Shown: positions 1 to 9,016, counted from the first letter of the stretch. The stretch: DNA of 43,586 bases from Defluviitaleaceae bacterium (GCA_009785615.1 WQVX01000005.1:1-43586), one strand, 5' to 3'. Program-made: numbers and translations. The notes: generated by a model not told the origin, from the sequence alone.

Positions 1-782
1 CTTTTGAACCATCACCACGGGATATTATTGCTCTTAACAATGCAGATTTAATTGTTTATGTTGGAGGACATGGAGAAGCTTGGGTGGATATGATTTTAGA
101 TTCTCTTGATCAACCTAACTTACAGCGTGTAGCTTTGGTAGATTTAGTGGATGTTATACATGAGCACGAGCATAGTCATGGGCATGACGATCATCATGAG
201 CACGAGCATAGTCATGGGCATGACGATCATCATGAGCACGAGCATAGTCATGGTGAATTTGATGAACATGTGTGGACATCCCCGCGTAATGCAATATCAA
301 TTGTAAGAGCATTGACAGATATTTTAACGGAGCTTGACCCGGATAATGCAAATTATTTCCGTGAAAATTCGGAAGTTTTTATTTTGGAACTTGAAGAATT
401 AGACAGAGCTTTTGCGGAAGTAGTAGCCGAAGGAAATCGCTCCACTGTTATTTTTGGAGATAGGTTTCCGTTTCGCTATTTAATGAATGCATATGGTCTA
501 AATTATTATGCTGCATTTCCGGGTTGTTCTGCTGAAACGCAGGCAAGCCCGGCGACAATTGCATTTCTCATTGATAAGGTAAACGCAGAAAGTATCCCGG
601 TGGTATTCTATACAGAATTTTCTGCTCGCATGATTGCAAATGTAATTGTAGAAGCTACAGGGGCACGCCCGTTTGAGCTTCATTCTGCGCATAACGTAAG
701 CCATGCAGATTTTATTGGAGGGGTTACTTATCTTGATATAATGCGTCAAAATCTTGAACAGTTGCGGGAGGCTCTGAATTAA
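1..782 (+). CDS. znuA: Zinc ABC transporter substrate-binding protein (5' partial)
   Basis: This is the C-terminal part of a ZnuA/AdcA-type (cluster A-I) metal-binding protein; the reading frame is open from base 3, so the start and signal peptide lie outside the window. The family captures Zn(II) or Mn(II) outside the membrane and delivers it to the permease. Visible marks are YVGGHGEAW near the start, a His/Asp/Glu-rich loop (bases 159-255) made of two 12-residue HEHEHSHGHDDH units plus a partial third, then DEHVWTSP, which matches the family's conserved DPHxW segment. The segment where many relatives carry a third His ligand reads GDRFPFRY here, followed by AAFPGCSAETQAS, a variant I associate with Gram-positive members. 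The stop codon at 780-782 is separated from the next ATG by one base, so the genes are translationally linked. Zinc is favoured over manganese because of the His-rich loop and the neighbouring lipoprotein. Confidence 0.9.
   Translation, partial: FEPSPRDIIALNNADLIVYVGGHGEAWVDMILDSLDQPNLQRVALVDLVDVIHEHEHSHGHDDHHEHEHSHGHDDHHEHEHSHGEFDEHVWTSPRNAISIVRALTDILTELDPDNANYFRENSEVFILELEELDRAFAEVVAEGNRSTVIFGDRFPFRYLMNAYGLNYYAAFPGCSAETQASPATIAFLIDKVNAESIPVVFYTEFSARMIANVIVEATGARPFELHSAHNVSHADFIGGVTYLDIMRQNLEQLREALN
158..256 (+). repeat. 36-bp tandem repeat encoding the His-rich metal loop
   Basis: A 12-codon unit (catgagcacgagcatagtca and the following 16 bases) is repeated almost perfectly twice with a partial third copy. 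It encodes HEHEHSHGHDDH units inside the zinc-binding protein. The near identity of copies at DNA level suggests recent duplication by slippage. Confidence 0.85.
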
Positions 783-783
783 T

Positions 784-1503
784 ATGCCACTTATCACTTG
801 TAAGGATGTAGCTTTTGCCTATGATGGCAATATAGTTGTGCATGGCCTAAATTTTACAGTGAATCAAGGCGATTATCTTTGTATTGTAGGTGAAAATGGA
901 TCGGGAAAGACAACTTTAATGCAAGGGTTACTTGGCCTAATGCGTCCAAAATCCGGAGAGATAGAGCTTGGCGAGGATCTGCGGCATAATCAAATTGGGT
1001 ACATGCCGCAACAAAATTCATCTCAAAAAGACTTTCCCGCTAGTGTTTATGAAGTTGTTTTATCCGGAAGGCTTAGTAGCCGTGGTGCATTGCCATTCTA
1101 CTCTAAACGTGATAAAGAAATTGCTCTTAGTAATATGGAGAAATTGGGCATTTTGCCTATGCGCAATAAAAGCTTTCGTGAACTCTCCGGCGGGCAACAG
1201 CAAAGGGTTTTGCTTAGCCGTGCGCTTTGTGCTACAGAAAAAATGTTGCTTTTGGATGAACCTGTCAATGGCTTGGATCCCGTTGCTACTTTGGATCTAT
1301 ACCGTGCAATTAATGATTTAAGCCGAGATACGAAAATTACAATAATAATGATTTCTCATGATGTGCGTACGGCAGTTGAGTATGCAAGCCATATCTTGCA
1401 TTTGCAAAATAGCCGGGTTTATTTTGGTACGTCAGATCTATACAAAGAGACGGCGGCAGGCAGGAGATTTTTAGGAGGTGACATAGATGGAACTAATTCT
1501 TGA
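784..1503 (+). CDS. znuC: Metal ABC transporter ATP-binding protein
   Basis: This cytoplasmic ATPase powers the zinc importer. All ABC signatures are visible: Walker A GENGSGKTT (residues 36-44), Q-loop around MPQQN (74-78), signature LSGGQQQR (134-141), Walker B LLLDEP (155-160) and the H-loop ISHD near residue 193. Length (239 residues) is normal for ZnuC/AdcC. It starts one base after the stop of the binding protein and its last 17 bases overlap the permease gene, a compact operon order of binding protein, ATPase, permease. Specificity is inferred from the neighbouring genes; the ATPase alone cannot separate zinc from manganese. Confidence 0.93.
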   Translation: MPLITCKDVAFAYDGNIVVHGLNFTVNQGDYLCIVGENGSGKTTLMQGLLGLMRPKSGEIELGEDLRHNQIGYMPQQNSSQKDFPASVYEVVLSGRLSSRGALPFYSKRDKEIALSNMEKLGILPMRNKSFRELSGGQQQRVLLSRALCATEKMLLLDEPVNGLDPVATLDLYRAINDLSRDTKITIIMISHDVRTAVEYASHILHLQNSRVYFGTSDLYKETAAGRRFLGGDIDGTNS

Positions 1504-2311
1504 AATGTTCTCTCATACTTTTATAGTGCGAGCTATGATCGTAGGGCTTTTGGTTTCTCTATGCGCCGCTTTGCTTGGGGTTAGTTTAGTTTTAAAACGT
1601 TATGCTATGATAGGGACGGGTTTAAGCCATGTAGGGTTTGCTGCAATGGCTATTGCCGGGGTTATAGATATGGCAGAACTAACACTTGCATTGCCGGTTG
1701 TAGTTGCGGCAGCATTTTTGTTGCTTCGCGTTAGCGATAGCAGTAAAATCAAAGGTGATAGTGCTGTTGCTTTAATCTCAACCGGTAGCCTAGCGATAGG
1801 CGTAATTGTAGTTAGCCTTACAACCGGGTTAACTTTGCACATATGTAATGTTATGTTTGGAAGTATTTTTGCAATGACACAAGCAACAGTGCAGCTAAGC
1901 GTAGTATTAAGCATTGTAGTTATCGTGCTTTTTGTATTATTTTATAAACAACTTTTTGCTGTTACCTATGATGAAACATTTGCCCGTGCCACAGGAACAA
2001 AAACTTGGATTTATAAAACATTGCTTGCATTGCTGACTGCGGTTACTGTGGTGCTTGGTATGCAGATGATGGGCGCGCTTTTAATTGCAAGCCTTACTCT
2101 TTTTCCGGCACTTACCGCAATGCGACTTTGCAAAAGATTTCTTTCGGTTGTGATTATGGCGGCGGTTATTGGCGTATCTTGCTTTTTTGTGGGAATGGTA
2201 TTTTCCTTTCAATTTGATTTGCCTCCGGGGGCAAGTGTAGTAGGTGTAAATTTAGTTATATTCTCAGTGTTTAGTGCTATTGGATTTTTTAAGAATGGAG
2301 GGCTAGCATAA
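1487..2311 (+). CDS. znuB: Metal ABC transporter permease (ABC-3 family)
   Basis: A 274-residue, very hydrophobic protein with about eight membrane segments, typical of ABC-3 permeases (ZnuB/AdcB/MntB). Recognisable pieces are VSLCAALLGVSLVLKRYAMI near the N-terminus, GTGLSHVGFAA (about residues 43-53) and GMQMMGALLIASLTLFPA, all conserved positions of this family. An AGGAGGTGACATAG ribosome binding site lies inside the end of the ATPase gene and fixes the ATG at 1487. The next gene begins directly after the stop, so the four genes form one operon. It forms the translocation path for zinc across the membrane. Confidence 0.92.
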   Translation: MELILEMFSHTFIVRAMIVGLLVSLCAALLGVSLVLKRYAMIGTGLSHVGFAAMAIAGVIDMAELTLALPVVVAAAFLLLRVSDSSKIKGDSAVALISTGSLAIGVIVVSLTTGLTLHICNVMFGSIFAMTQATVQLSVVLSIVVIVLFVLFYKQLFAVTYDETFARATGTKTWIYKTLLALLTAVTVVLGMQMMGALLIASLTLFPALTAMRLCKRFLSVVIMAAVIGVSCFFVGMVFSFQFDLPPGASVVGVNLVIFSVFSAIGFFKNGGLA

Positions 2312-2737
2312 ATGAGAAAGTTACTGATAGCGTTTTTGGCGGTAGCCTTGCTTTTTTCGGGCTGTGCCTCAGACCCGGAAGATGTACTTGAAATTGGAGA
2401 GCGATTCTTTGTAAATCAAACTCTTAGCATTGTATTAAATCAGCATGAATATGTTGGACGCATGGTTAGGTATGAAGGCATTTTTGCAACATTCCCTGAT
2501 CAAGGAACAGACACCCATTTAGTTTACCGTTATGTACCGGGATGCTGCTCGCCATCCGGTATTGTAGGGTTTATTGTGGAAATAGGTGATCTTGAGCCGC
2601 TTCCAACAAATGCGTGGGCAGAAGTGGAAGGCGTGTTTGAAGAATTTATAGACCATAATGGTCATACAAGTTTACGTGTAGCGGCTACTTCTCTCAGAGA
2701 ATTAGAAGAGCGAGGATCGGAACTTGTTAGACCTTGA
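2312..2737 (+). CDS. Small lipoprotein with DUF1980/TIGR03943-like domain
   Basis: A 141-residue lipoprotein: the signal peptide MRKLLIAFLAVALLFSGC ends in a lipobox (LFSGC) with Cys18 as the lipidated residue. The mature part contains VGRMVRYEGIF and the unusual GCCSPSGIVGFIVEI segment (from about residue 72), then WAEVEGVFEE. This pattern resembles the C-terminal OB-like domain of YcgQ/DUF1980 proteins, where a double Cys is conserved; in Bacillus that family belongs to metal-related loci. The gene abuts the permease stop with no gap, so co-expression with zinc uptake is expected. The CC pair could bind metal, but that is inference. The family assignment is from the motif only. Confidence 0.65.
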   Translation: MRKLLIAFLAVALLFSGCASDPEDVLEIGERFFVNQTLSIVLNQHEYVGRMVRYEGIFATFPDQGTDTHLVYRYVPGCCSPSGIVGFIVEIGDLEPLPTNAWAEVEGVFEEFIDHNGHTSLRVAATSLRELEERGSELVRP

Positions 2738-2806
2738 TATTTGCACGAACTTTTAAAGAAGGCTTAGCTTGAAACGTTGGTTTAATCAGGTTTTTTGAAA
2801 AATATT

Positions 2807-2852
2807 AAAGGACAACCGGTCTCATTTTGTTACCGGTTGCCCTTTGCTTTTA
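2807..2852 (+). terminator. Bidirectional terminator hairpin between convergent operons
   Basis: A 14-bp stem with one mismatch (2807-2820 with 2832-2845, core CAACCGGT/ACCGGTTG) is flanked by A- and T-rich tails. It sits between the zinc operon (+) and the vWA gene (-), so it can stop both. The 27-base core recurs at 41524-41550. Confidence 0.75.
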
Positions 2853-2855
2853 TCA

Positions 2856-4031
2856 TTACTTACTTTTTTTATCCCGGGTTTTGCAATTTTCAGCTAAGGC
2901 CATAAGATCAAAGCCTTTCATGGCTCCTTCAACCAGCATTGGCAGTGCATCGGAAGAACATGCAAAGCTTGGGATACCTAAGTTAGCTATCTTCTGCCCT
3001 AAATCTCTGTCATAAGATGGTGTACCGCTGTCGCTGAGAGCCAGGAGTACCATACATTTTACGCCGGACTCTTTCATCTCCTGCAATTTGCGTAAAAGTC
3101 CTGCTGCAACGCCGCCTTCGTATAAATCTGATATTAAAATGAACATGGTTTTTTTAGGATTTTCGATTAGGCCGGCGCAGTAATGCACGGATTTATTTAT
3201 ATCTGTGCCGCCGCCAAGCTGTACACCAAACAGCATATCTACCGGGTCTTGGCGAACAACTTCTGTTAAATCCACCACTTCTGTATCAAATGCAACAACC
3301 CTGGTATCCAGTGCAGGCATGGATGCAAAAATTGCTCCCATTACAGATGCGTAAATAATTGAATCTGCCATAGATCCACTTTGGTCTATATCTAAAATAA
3401 CAGTCCAGTCCTTGCTTCTTTTGCGCCGTTCAAAAAAGTAGAATCGCTCAGGGATTATCCGTCGATTGGCCATATCATAATTTTTAAGGTTTTTGGAGAT
3501 AGTGCGCTTCCAATCTGTACCTGAAAGGCTGGGTAGTGGAGAATGCTCTTTTTTATTTAACGCACCTGTAACGGCGCGGCGCAAATCTGTTTCTATGCGC
3601 TTCATGATTTCATCCACCACCGCCTGTACAAGTGCCCCGGCAGATTCCTTGGACTTCTCCGGAATTTGACCTCTTAATGACATCAATGCCCCAACCATGG
3701 AAATATCAGGCTTAACATTAGAAAGGGTTTCCGGCTCGAAGAGGAGCTGAGTTAATCCTTTACGTTCGATTGCATCATTTTGTATAACACTTACAATGTC
3801 CGGAGGAAAAAAGCTGCGGACATCTCCCAACCATTTTGATATGTTAGGGAATCTTTGGCATTGACCGACACCTCCCCATCTATCATCAAGGTCAGTATCT
3901 TTGCCATCATATATAGCTGCCAACGCCGCGTCCATAATGGAATCTTCATCTCCAAGCATAGGAGAACCAAGCTGTTCTTCTGTTCCTTGCCCTAAAATCA
4001 ACCGCCAACGCTTGCTTTGTTTTTCATCCAT
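2856..4031 (-). CDS. vWA (MIDAS) domain protein, YehP-like
   Basis: A 391-residue cytoplasmic protein. The C-terminal half (about 208-375) is a von Willebrand factor A domain with a complete metal-ion-dependent adhesion site: DIDQSGSMADS with the DxSxS residues D216, S218 and S220, GGGTDI further on, and ISDLYEGG. The N-terminal 200 residues are helical and unrecognised, as in CoxE/YehP proteins. vWA proteins paired with MoxR AAA+ ATPases act as substrate or partner adaptors. It is the last gene of the operon, 54 bases after the DUF5682 gene; the ATG follows a GAGG ribosome site 9 bases upstream. Order and lengths match E. coli yehP in the yehLMPQ cluster, whose function is unknown. Confidence 0.85.
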   Translation of the reverse strand: MDEKQSKRWRLILGQGTEEQLGSPMLGDEDSIMDAALAAIYDGKDTDLDDRWGGVGQCQRFPNISKWLGDVRSFFPPDIVSVIQNDAIERKGLTQLLFEPETLSNVKPDISMVGALMSLRGQIPEKSKESAGALVQAVVDEIMKRIETDLRRAVTGALNKKEHSPLPSLSGTDWKRTISKNLKNYDMANRRIIPERFYFFERRKRSKDWTVILDIDQSGSMADSIIYASVMGAIFASMPALDTRVVAFDTEVVDLTEVVRQDPVDMLFGVQLGGGTDINKSVHYCAGLIENPKKTMFILISDLYEGGVAAGLLRKLQEMKESGVKCMVLLALSDSGTPSYDRDLGQKIANLGIPSFACSSDALPMLVEGAMKGFDLMALAENCKTRDKKSK

Positions 4032-4085
4032 GCTTAAAACCTCATTCTACATCCCATATCCTCCGCTACGCCGTTGGTGTGGGGG

Positions 4086-6407
4086 CTATATGTCAAAGTC
4101 AAAATCATCAAGTGCAGCTAATGCGTTCTCTTCTTGTTCATTTAAAGGCTCTTGCAAGAAAATAGCTATATCTTGCGTACTTATTTCATCTACTTTCCAT
4201 AACTCGCCTAAAAGCTCTGCTGCACTGTTTTTTTCTCTTGGATCAAAGCCGGAAAAAGCTCTCCGCAAATACACCAGCCCACGCTTAAATTCTTCATCAT
4301 CAAGGCTTTTAATATATTCGTCCAGTTCCTTCCATAGATTTACGCGAGAAAGCAACGCATATCTATTGCGTAAACTCATACCTTCAAACCAACCTGCACC
4401 TAAATCTGCCGGATTGCCCGGACAAAGTCTGCGCGATATCTCTAGTGAACAAAAACTTTCATCTGCCAAATTTCTTTCCAACAAAATAGCAAATGCCAGC
4501 CCGGATAATTTGGAATTTTTATCATCTCCGGAGGCCAGATCAAATAACTCTTTTACCCATATATCATCATCAACCAAGTCTATGTTTTCTTGCGATACGC
4601 GGTGCATTGCCTCTATTGGTGAAATTGCCATATTTGCTGCCTTGTCATCACAATTAGCGTAGTCAACCAGCAACAACGCCCCGCGCAAGAAAAGTTGCTT
4701 AAATAATGGAATAATCGGCTTTGTATCAAAATTACGCAGATCTCCATATTGGATCAACTGACCCAAAGCATAACAAGCATCGGAGGTTTTTATAAAATTA
4801 TTTGCTTCTGTTGTCAATCTTTGCAAAGTAGAAAGTGCTGACCCGATAACCGTAGTCAATTTACATATACATGCAGTGGTGATAAGCTTTGCCGCTTCAA
4901 ATACATCTGCACAATCTTCCAACTTTTCTTTAAGAGCATAGGCAGTGGCTAACTTGATATTTTCACCTTTTAGCACAGCTTCCACCAGTTGAATTTCTAC
5001 TTCCGGATTCCATTGCAAAACCCATTCTTCTCGCCAAGTAGCATCGGCTTGACGCTTTCTATCTAAAGTAGCAAAATTTATGCCAAGAAAGACCAATCTA
5101 TGCAAGAACGTAGATCTATTTAAGTCCAAAAATGCAGATTTTGCAGACCTTACTCGTATATTTTCACGCAAGTCCAGCTCCAGCTTTGCAGATACGGTGG
5201 ATTTATATCTTTCTAGTTTTAGCCGTTTAAGTTCTCTGTTAAAATCGTCTTGTAAGGGAGTTTGGCTAATCCCTTCAGGGAGTTCGCCAAATTCTGTACC
5301 AACATCTACGTATGCAAAGGCGGTTGCAAGTTTGGAAGCTTCGCCATGCCCAAGGCAAGCAACAGCACTGTCGTGCAAATCTGTTAAAGCGGGCATATTG
5401 CTGTTTCTTATATAAGCTAAACCCTTGGCAAGCCTTACTGCCTCAATTATATTAGAAGCACTTGCGTAACCGCCGCTTTTTCGTATTTCGCGACCCAACC
5501 TTGACATATACTCGGCGGGAAGATCTTCAAGCCTTTCATCTCGCATACATTCCCACATTAATTTGAAGTATGCAGGGGCTTTATTACCGGCACCATAACC
5601 GGTTCTGCTTGATAACCTAAAATAAGAGTGCGGCATTAATGTAAGTTGTGAATTACGCTTGGGTAGGTAATCAAAATCTCTGTCTGTCAGGGGTGCCGTA
5701 TAAATAAGGCGTTCTGCATGGTATGCACCTGTAACAACAACTATTTCTTCCGGTTTGAAGCCTTCCTTTATCGCGTTTTCAATTTGCATGGCCATATAAG
5801 ATTCTCTAATTAAATCTCTTGCGTTGATTTTTGGGGAAGCTCTTGCTTCAAGAGGCTCAAGCAATTTTCTAAGCTCAAAAGATTCTAACCACATGGTATT
5901 ATGAAAACTGCCTTCATTAAGGTTATGTTCAAAATTTCTTTCAAAATAATCGTCATAGTTTTGGGCATTGCCTAGTTGGGCTACTTTTTCATAAATTGAG
6001 TTAACGCGGTTATGATAATCCAAATCTTTTGTTTCTGCTATTATATTCTCTCGTCGCCATCGATTTAAACCCAGCAATACATTAGAAGGTAAATCTATAA
6101 ATCTGGCATTATCTCTTGCATAAAGGAGGGCTTGGTATTCCGGCGAATATTCGGCAAATGGATATAGTACTGTATCTACAGGCAAATCTTGAGTATAAGC
6201 AAGCATAGCAATGGGAACTTTTACTCCCGGGTGCAGTAAATGCTTAATAAGGTTGGTAGCATCGCTAGGGCCTTCAATAAGTACAAGCTTGGGTTTTACC
6301 TGTTTTAGCAGTTTGCTTAAATGATAAGATGCCGCAGGCGAAAGATGCCTAACGCCAAATATATTTACCCGTTCAATTCCCTGCACGCATTGTATAGGCT
6401 TCTCCAT
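4086..6407 (-). CDS. DUF5682 family protein, YehM-like
   Basis: A 773-residue protein without signal peptide or membrane segments. The N-terminal quarter carries the conserved features: GVRHLSPAASYHL (18-30), LVLIEGPSDA (41-50) and VVVTGAYHAERL (about 223-234). The combination of an early H, IEGP and a late GAYHAE is reminiscent of the TraB/TIKI/ChaN-type fold, but this is my inference from pattern only. The rest is alpha-helical and unrecognised. It overlaps the end of the MoxR gene by 43 bases and is preceded by a GGGGGA ribosome site, so it is translated with it. It is the size of E. coli YehM (about 760 residues) and occupies the same place next to MoxR, vWA and SWIM genes. Confidence 0.82.
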   Translation of the reverse strand: MEKPIQCVQGIERVNIFGVRHLSPAASYHLSKLLKQVKPKLVLIEGPSDATNLIKHLLHPGVKVPIAMLAYTQDLPVDTVLYPFAEYSPEYQALLYARDNARFIDLPSNVLLGLNRWRRENIIAETKDLDYHNRVNSIYEKVAQLGNAQNYDDYFERNFEHNLNEGSFHNTMWLESFELRKLLEPLEARASPKINARDLIRESYMAMQIENAIKEGFKPEEIVVVTGAYHAERLIYTAPLTDRDFDYLPKRNSQLTLMPHSYFRLSSRTGYGAGNKAPAYFKLMWECMRDERLEDLPAEYMSRLGREIRKSGGYASASNIIEAVRLAKGLAYIRNSNMPALTDLHDSAVACLGHGEASKLATAFAYVDVGTEFGELPEGISQTPLQDDFNRELKRLKLERYKSTVSAKLELDLRENIRVRSAKSAFLDLNRSTFLHRLVFLGINFATLDRKRQADATWREEWVLQWNPEVEIQLVEAVLKGENIKLATAYALKEKLEDCADVFEAAKLITTACICKLTTVIGSALSTLQRLTTEANNFIKTSDACYALGQLIQYGDLRNFDTKPIIPLFKQLFLRGALLLVDYANCDDKAANMAISPIEAMHRVSQENIDLVDDDIWVKELFDLASGDDKNSKLSGLAFAILLERNLADESFCSLEISRRLCPGNPADLGAGWFEGMSLRNRYALLSRVNLWKELDEYIKSLDDEEFKRGLVYLRRAFSGFDPREKNSAAELLGELWKVDEISTQDIAIFLQEPLNEQEENALAALDDFDFDI

Positions 6408-7456
6408 TGTGTCCCCCGCTTTTTCATGATATTTTCCAGATATTCAGTCCAAGCAATTTTGTCTTTATCTTCATCCTTAACAATGGCACCTTGCAAGCCT
6501 GCGGCTAAGTCGCTGTCACTAATATCACCGGTGCCAAAGCTTGCTGCAAGTGCCATAGAATTTGTAAGTAAAGAAATAGCTTCTGCTGTAGAAATAACCC
6601 CGCTTGGAGATTTTAGCTTGCTTTTATCGTCTAATGTAGCACCTCTGCGCAGCTCGCGAAAAATAGTAACAACTTTTTCTATAGCTTCGTCTGTAGGAAG
6701 AGCAGAACTAAGCTTGTAGCTTGAAGAAATTTCAGCAACGCGCTTGTTAACAATTTGGATTTCTGTTTCTAAATCTGCCGGAGCGGGAAGAACAACAATG
6801 TTAAACCGTCGCTTTAGTGCGGCAGACATATCATGTACACCCCTATCGCGAGTATTGGCTGTAGCGATAATCGAAAAGCCACGTTTAGCAGGAAGTTCAG
6901 TTGAAAGCTCAGGAACAGACAGGCTTTTTTCTGACATAATGGATATAAGTGCGTCCTGTACTTCAGAAGCACAGCGAGTAATTTCTTCAAACCTGGCAAT
7001 AGAGCCATCTTCCATAGAACGGTAGATAGGGCTTTTGATTAAAGCTTCCTCAGAAGGGCCGTTTGCCAGCAACATAGCATAGTTCCAGGAATAGCGAATA
7101 TGGTCTTCGCTTGTTCCTGCCGTTCCTTGAACCACTCTTCCGGAATCATTGCAAACAGCGGCAGATAAATTTTCCGATAGCCAAGATTTTGCGGTTCCGG
7201 GTTTGCCTGTTAATAGTAGCGACCTGTCTGTAAGTAAAGTTGCAATTGCAACTTCTACAAGTCTGTTGTGCCCTACATATTTGGGAGTTATATATACTTT
7301 GCCGGCCTTGCCGCCTACAATAAATTTTAGTACACTACGAGGCGACATTTGCCAGCCTATCGGTTTTTTATCTTTATCTTCCTTAATTAGGGCCTCAATT
7401 TCTTTGGCGTATAATTTTTCTGCCGGAAGGCGCAGTACATCTTGGCTGTTTATCAT
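6365..7456 (-). CDS. MoxR-type AAA+ ATPase, YehL-like
   Basis: A 363-residue AAA+ ATPase of the MoxR group. Walker A is TGKPGTAKS (83-91); the Walker B region reads GSIARFEEITRC with the acidic pair EE; sensor 1 is IIATANTRDRG and the arginine-finger region is ALKRRFN. MoxR ATPases act as chaperone-like machines that remodel or load metal into partners together with vWA proteins. The start ATG overlaps the stop of the upstream helical-repeat gene in an ATGA, and the end overlaps the DUF5682 start, so stoichiometric translation is likely. It corresponds to YehL of E. coli in size and neighbours. The substrate is unknown. Confidence 0.9.
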   Translation of the reverse strand: MINSQDVLRLPAEKLYAKEIEALIKEDKDKKPIGWQMSPRSVLKFIVGGKAGKVYITPKYVGHNRLVEVAIATLLTDRSLLLTGKPGTAKSWLSENLSAAVCNDSGRVVQGTAGTSEDHIRYSWNYAMLLANGPSEEALIKSPIYRSMEDGSIARFEEITRCASEVQDALISIMSEKSLSVPELSTELPAKRGFSIIATANTRDRGVHDMSAALKRRFNIVVLPAPADLETEIQIVNKRVAEISSSYKLSSALPTDEAIEKVVTIFRELRRGATLDDKSKLKSPSGVISTAEAISLLTNSMALAASFGTGDISDSDLAAGLQGAIVKDEDKDKIAWTEYLENIMKKRGTQWRSLYNACRELNG

Positions 7457-9003
7457 TTTTTTATTTCCTTTCTGAATTCCTCCACTTCTGCCGGTGTTAA
7501 ATAAGAGGAAAGTTTTTTAAAATAATCTCTCATAAAAAGTGCAGGTATTTTTTTTGTACGCATATGCACTTTAAGATAGTCTAAAGCATCATCTCTTGCT
7601 TCTGTATTAAGAAGAGAAATAACCCCGGTTATATCTTGCTTTTTTGTAAAAGGTGCTAACCAGCGAATATCCTTTTTTTCTTTATTATACAAACTATTAA
7701 AGTACACATTTGTGCTGTAGAACGGTTCAAAAACATTATACATGCGCTCAGGAGAATATCGTGCTTGAGCCACTTCAAAATAGCTGGTAACTAAATTATC
7801 ACTAGCGTATTCACTATGGCCACTATATCCTTTATAATACCTGTGGTTTTCTTTAAATACCTCTGTATATGCGATGCGCTCATAGATATATAATGAATAA
7901 TCTAAAGGCAGTGAACGAATCACAGTATTTGTTGCCATCAAGTATCCCCCATAGGATTTTTTAACTTTGTTTTCTTTAAATATTTCTACTAAGAATTCCA
8001 AAACATAAGCATCAGACTTATTGCGTAGCGCAAGTAAAATATCTGCAAACTGATCTATATTTTTTATGTCTGTTTCTACTAACTCGTCATAACGTTTTTT
8101 TATGATTTTAAAAATTTTTAGGTTATATAGGGGGTCATTACATTTGGCAGCAGCAGCAATAGCAGGTTTAAAGTTGACAGATGAAAGTAATTTAATCATC
8201 TTATCTTTGCCTGCGTCAGAATCCAAAATTACAAGCCCAACCAGTGCCATATCCTTTATTGCAGAGCGGCGTTCATTGGCTAAAGCAAGCAACAGGTTCT
8301 CATTTTCTTTATTTTTGCCAAGTATAGGAATTGCTGCAAGTTGGATATGTTCATTGCCGGCTTTTATAGCATATTCTGCAAGGGATGCTATTTTTTCATA
8401 GTTTAAATTATCTAGTAAGGTAAGTCGTTTTACATTTGTTTTTGAACCCTGAAGGTCTAAATCTCTCAGCAAAAAAGGTATCATTGCAGACCCGAGAGAA
8501 GGAATCACTTTTTCAAATAAAAAGTCTATAAGAGGTGCATATTTATCCTCTAATCCTTTTGCGATATAAGGATATAACCTAAAGTCGTTAAACTGCTCTT
8601 CTTTAAATGCATTTTCAATAACCTCATAACGGTTAGATCCCGGTTTTGACAGTGCTGCAATAATGGGCGTTAAGGTAGAATAAGGAGCCGTAGAGTAAGG
8701 CAATTCTTTAATAAGTGGCTGATGCTTGATTTCTTCCATATCCTGATTTGTGGTATCCCCTTGTGTACTTAATATGGAATTGAGGTATATACCCAGGTCT
8801 GCCAATGCTACGTCAGGCTCGTTGCCGGTAAGTAGTTCTTGGGTCATTTCAGCCAATTTTTTTATGGCGGGGGCACGTTCTCCCAATTTTGTTAGGGCAG
8901 GTAAATGCTTTGCAATTTTTGGGTCATTTGTTGCAAATTTAGCCCCGGCTATAAACAAGCGATTAACTTCGCCTTGTAAGTCTGTGAGTACAGGTATTTT
9001 CAT
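7453..9003 (-). CDS. Alpha-helical (HEAT-like) repeat protein of the MoxR/vWA operon
   Basis: A 516-residue protein predicted mostly alpha-helical. Segments such as AEYAIKAGNEHIQLAAIPIL and ALANERRSAIKDMALVGLVI have the paired-helix rhythm of HEAT/armadillo repeats, which usually make protein-binding scaffolds. I chose the ATG at 9003, not the first in-frame codon at 9144: it has an AGGGA ribosome site and lies 13 bases after the stop of the SWIM gene, whereas the earlier start would run deep into that gene. It ends in an ATGA overlap with the MoxR gene. Related MoxR/DUF5682/SWIM loci often carry an extra gene of this size (DUF5691 in my memory), but I cannot confirm homology by eye. Confidence 0.75.
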   Translation of the reverse strand: MKIPVLTDLQGEVNRLFIAGAKFATNDPKIAKHLPALTKLGERAPAIKKLAEMTQELLTGNEPDVALADLGIYLNSILSTQGDTTNQDMEEIKHQPLIKELPYSTAPYSTLTPIIAALSKPGSNRYEVIENAFKEEQFNDFRLYPYIAKGLEDKYAPLIDFLFEKVIPSLGSAMIPFLLRDLDLQGSKTNVKRLTLLDNLNYEKIASLAEYAIKAGNEHIQLAAIPILGKNKENENLLLALANERRSAIKDMALVGLVILDSDAGKDKMIKLLSSVNFKPAIAAAAKCNDPLYNLKIFKIIKKRYDELVETDIKNIDQFADILLALRNKSDAYVLEFLVEIFKENKVKKSYGGYLMATNTVIRSLPLDYSLYIYERIAYTEVFKENHRYYKGYSGHSEYASDNLVTSYFEVAQARYSPERMYNVFEPFYSTNVYFNSLYNKEKKDIRWLAPFTKKQDITGVISLLNTEARDDALDYLKVHMRTKKIPALFMRDYFKKLSSYLTPAEVEEFRKEIKK

Positions 9004-9016
9004 TCTGAGTCCCTCA

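Noticed and set aside
154-351. Antisense frame across the His-rich repeat
   Set aside because: It is a shadow of the tandem repeat in the zinc-binding protein.
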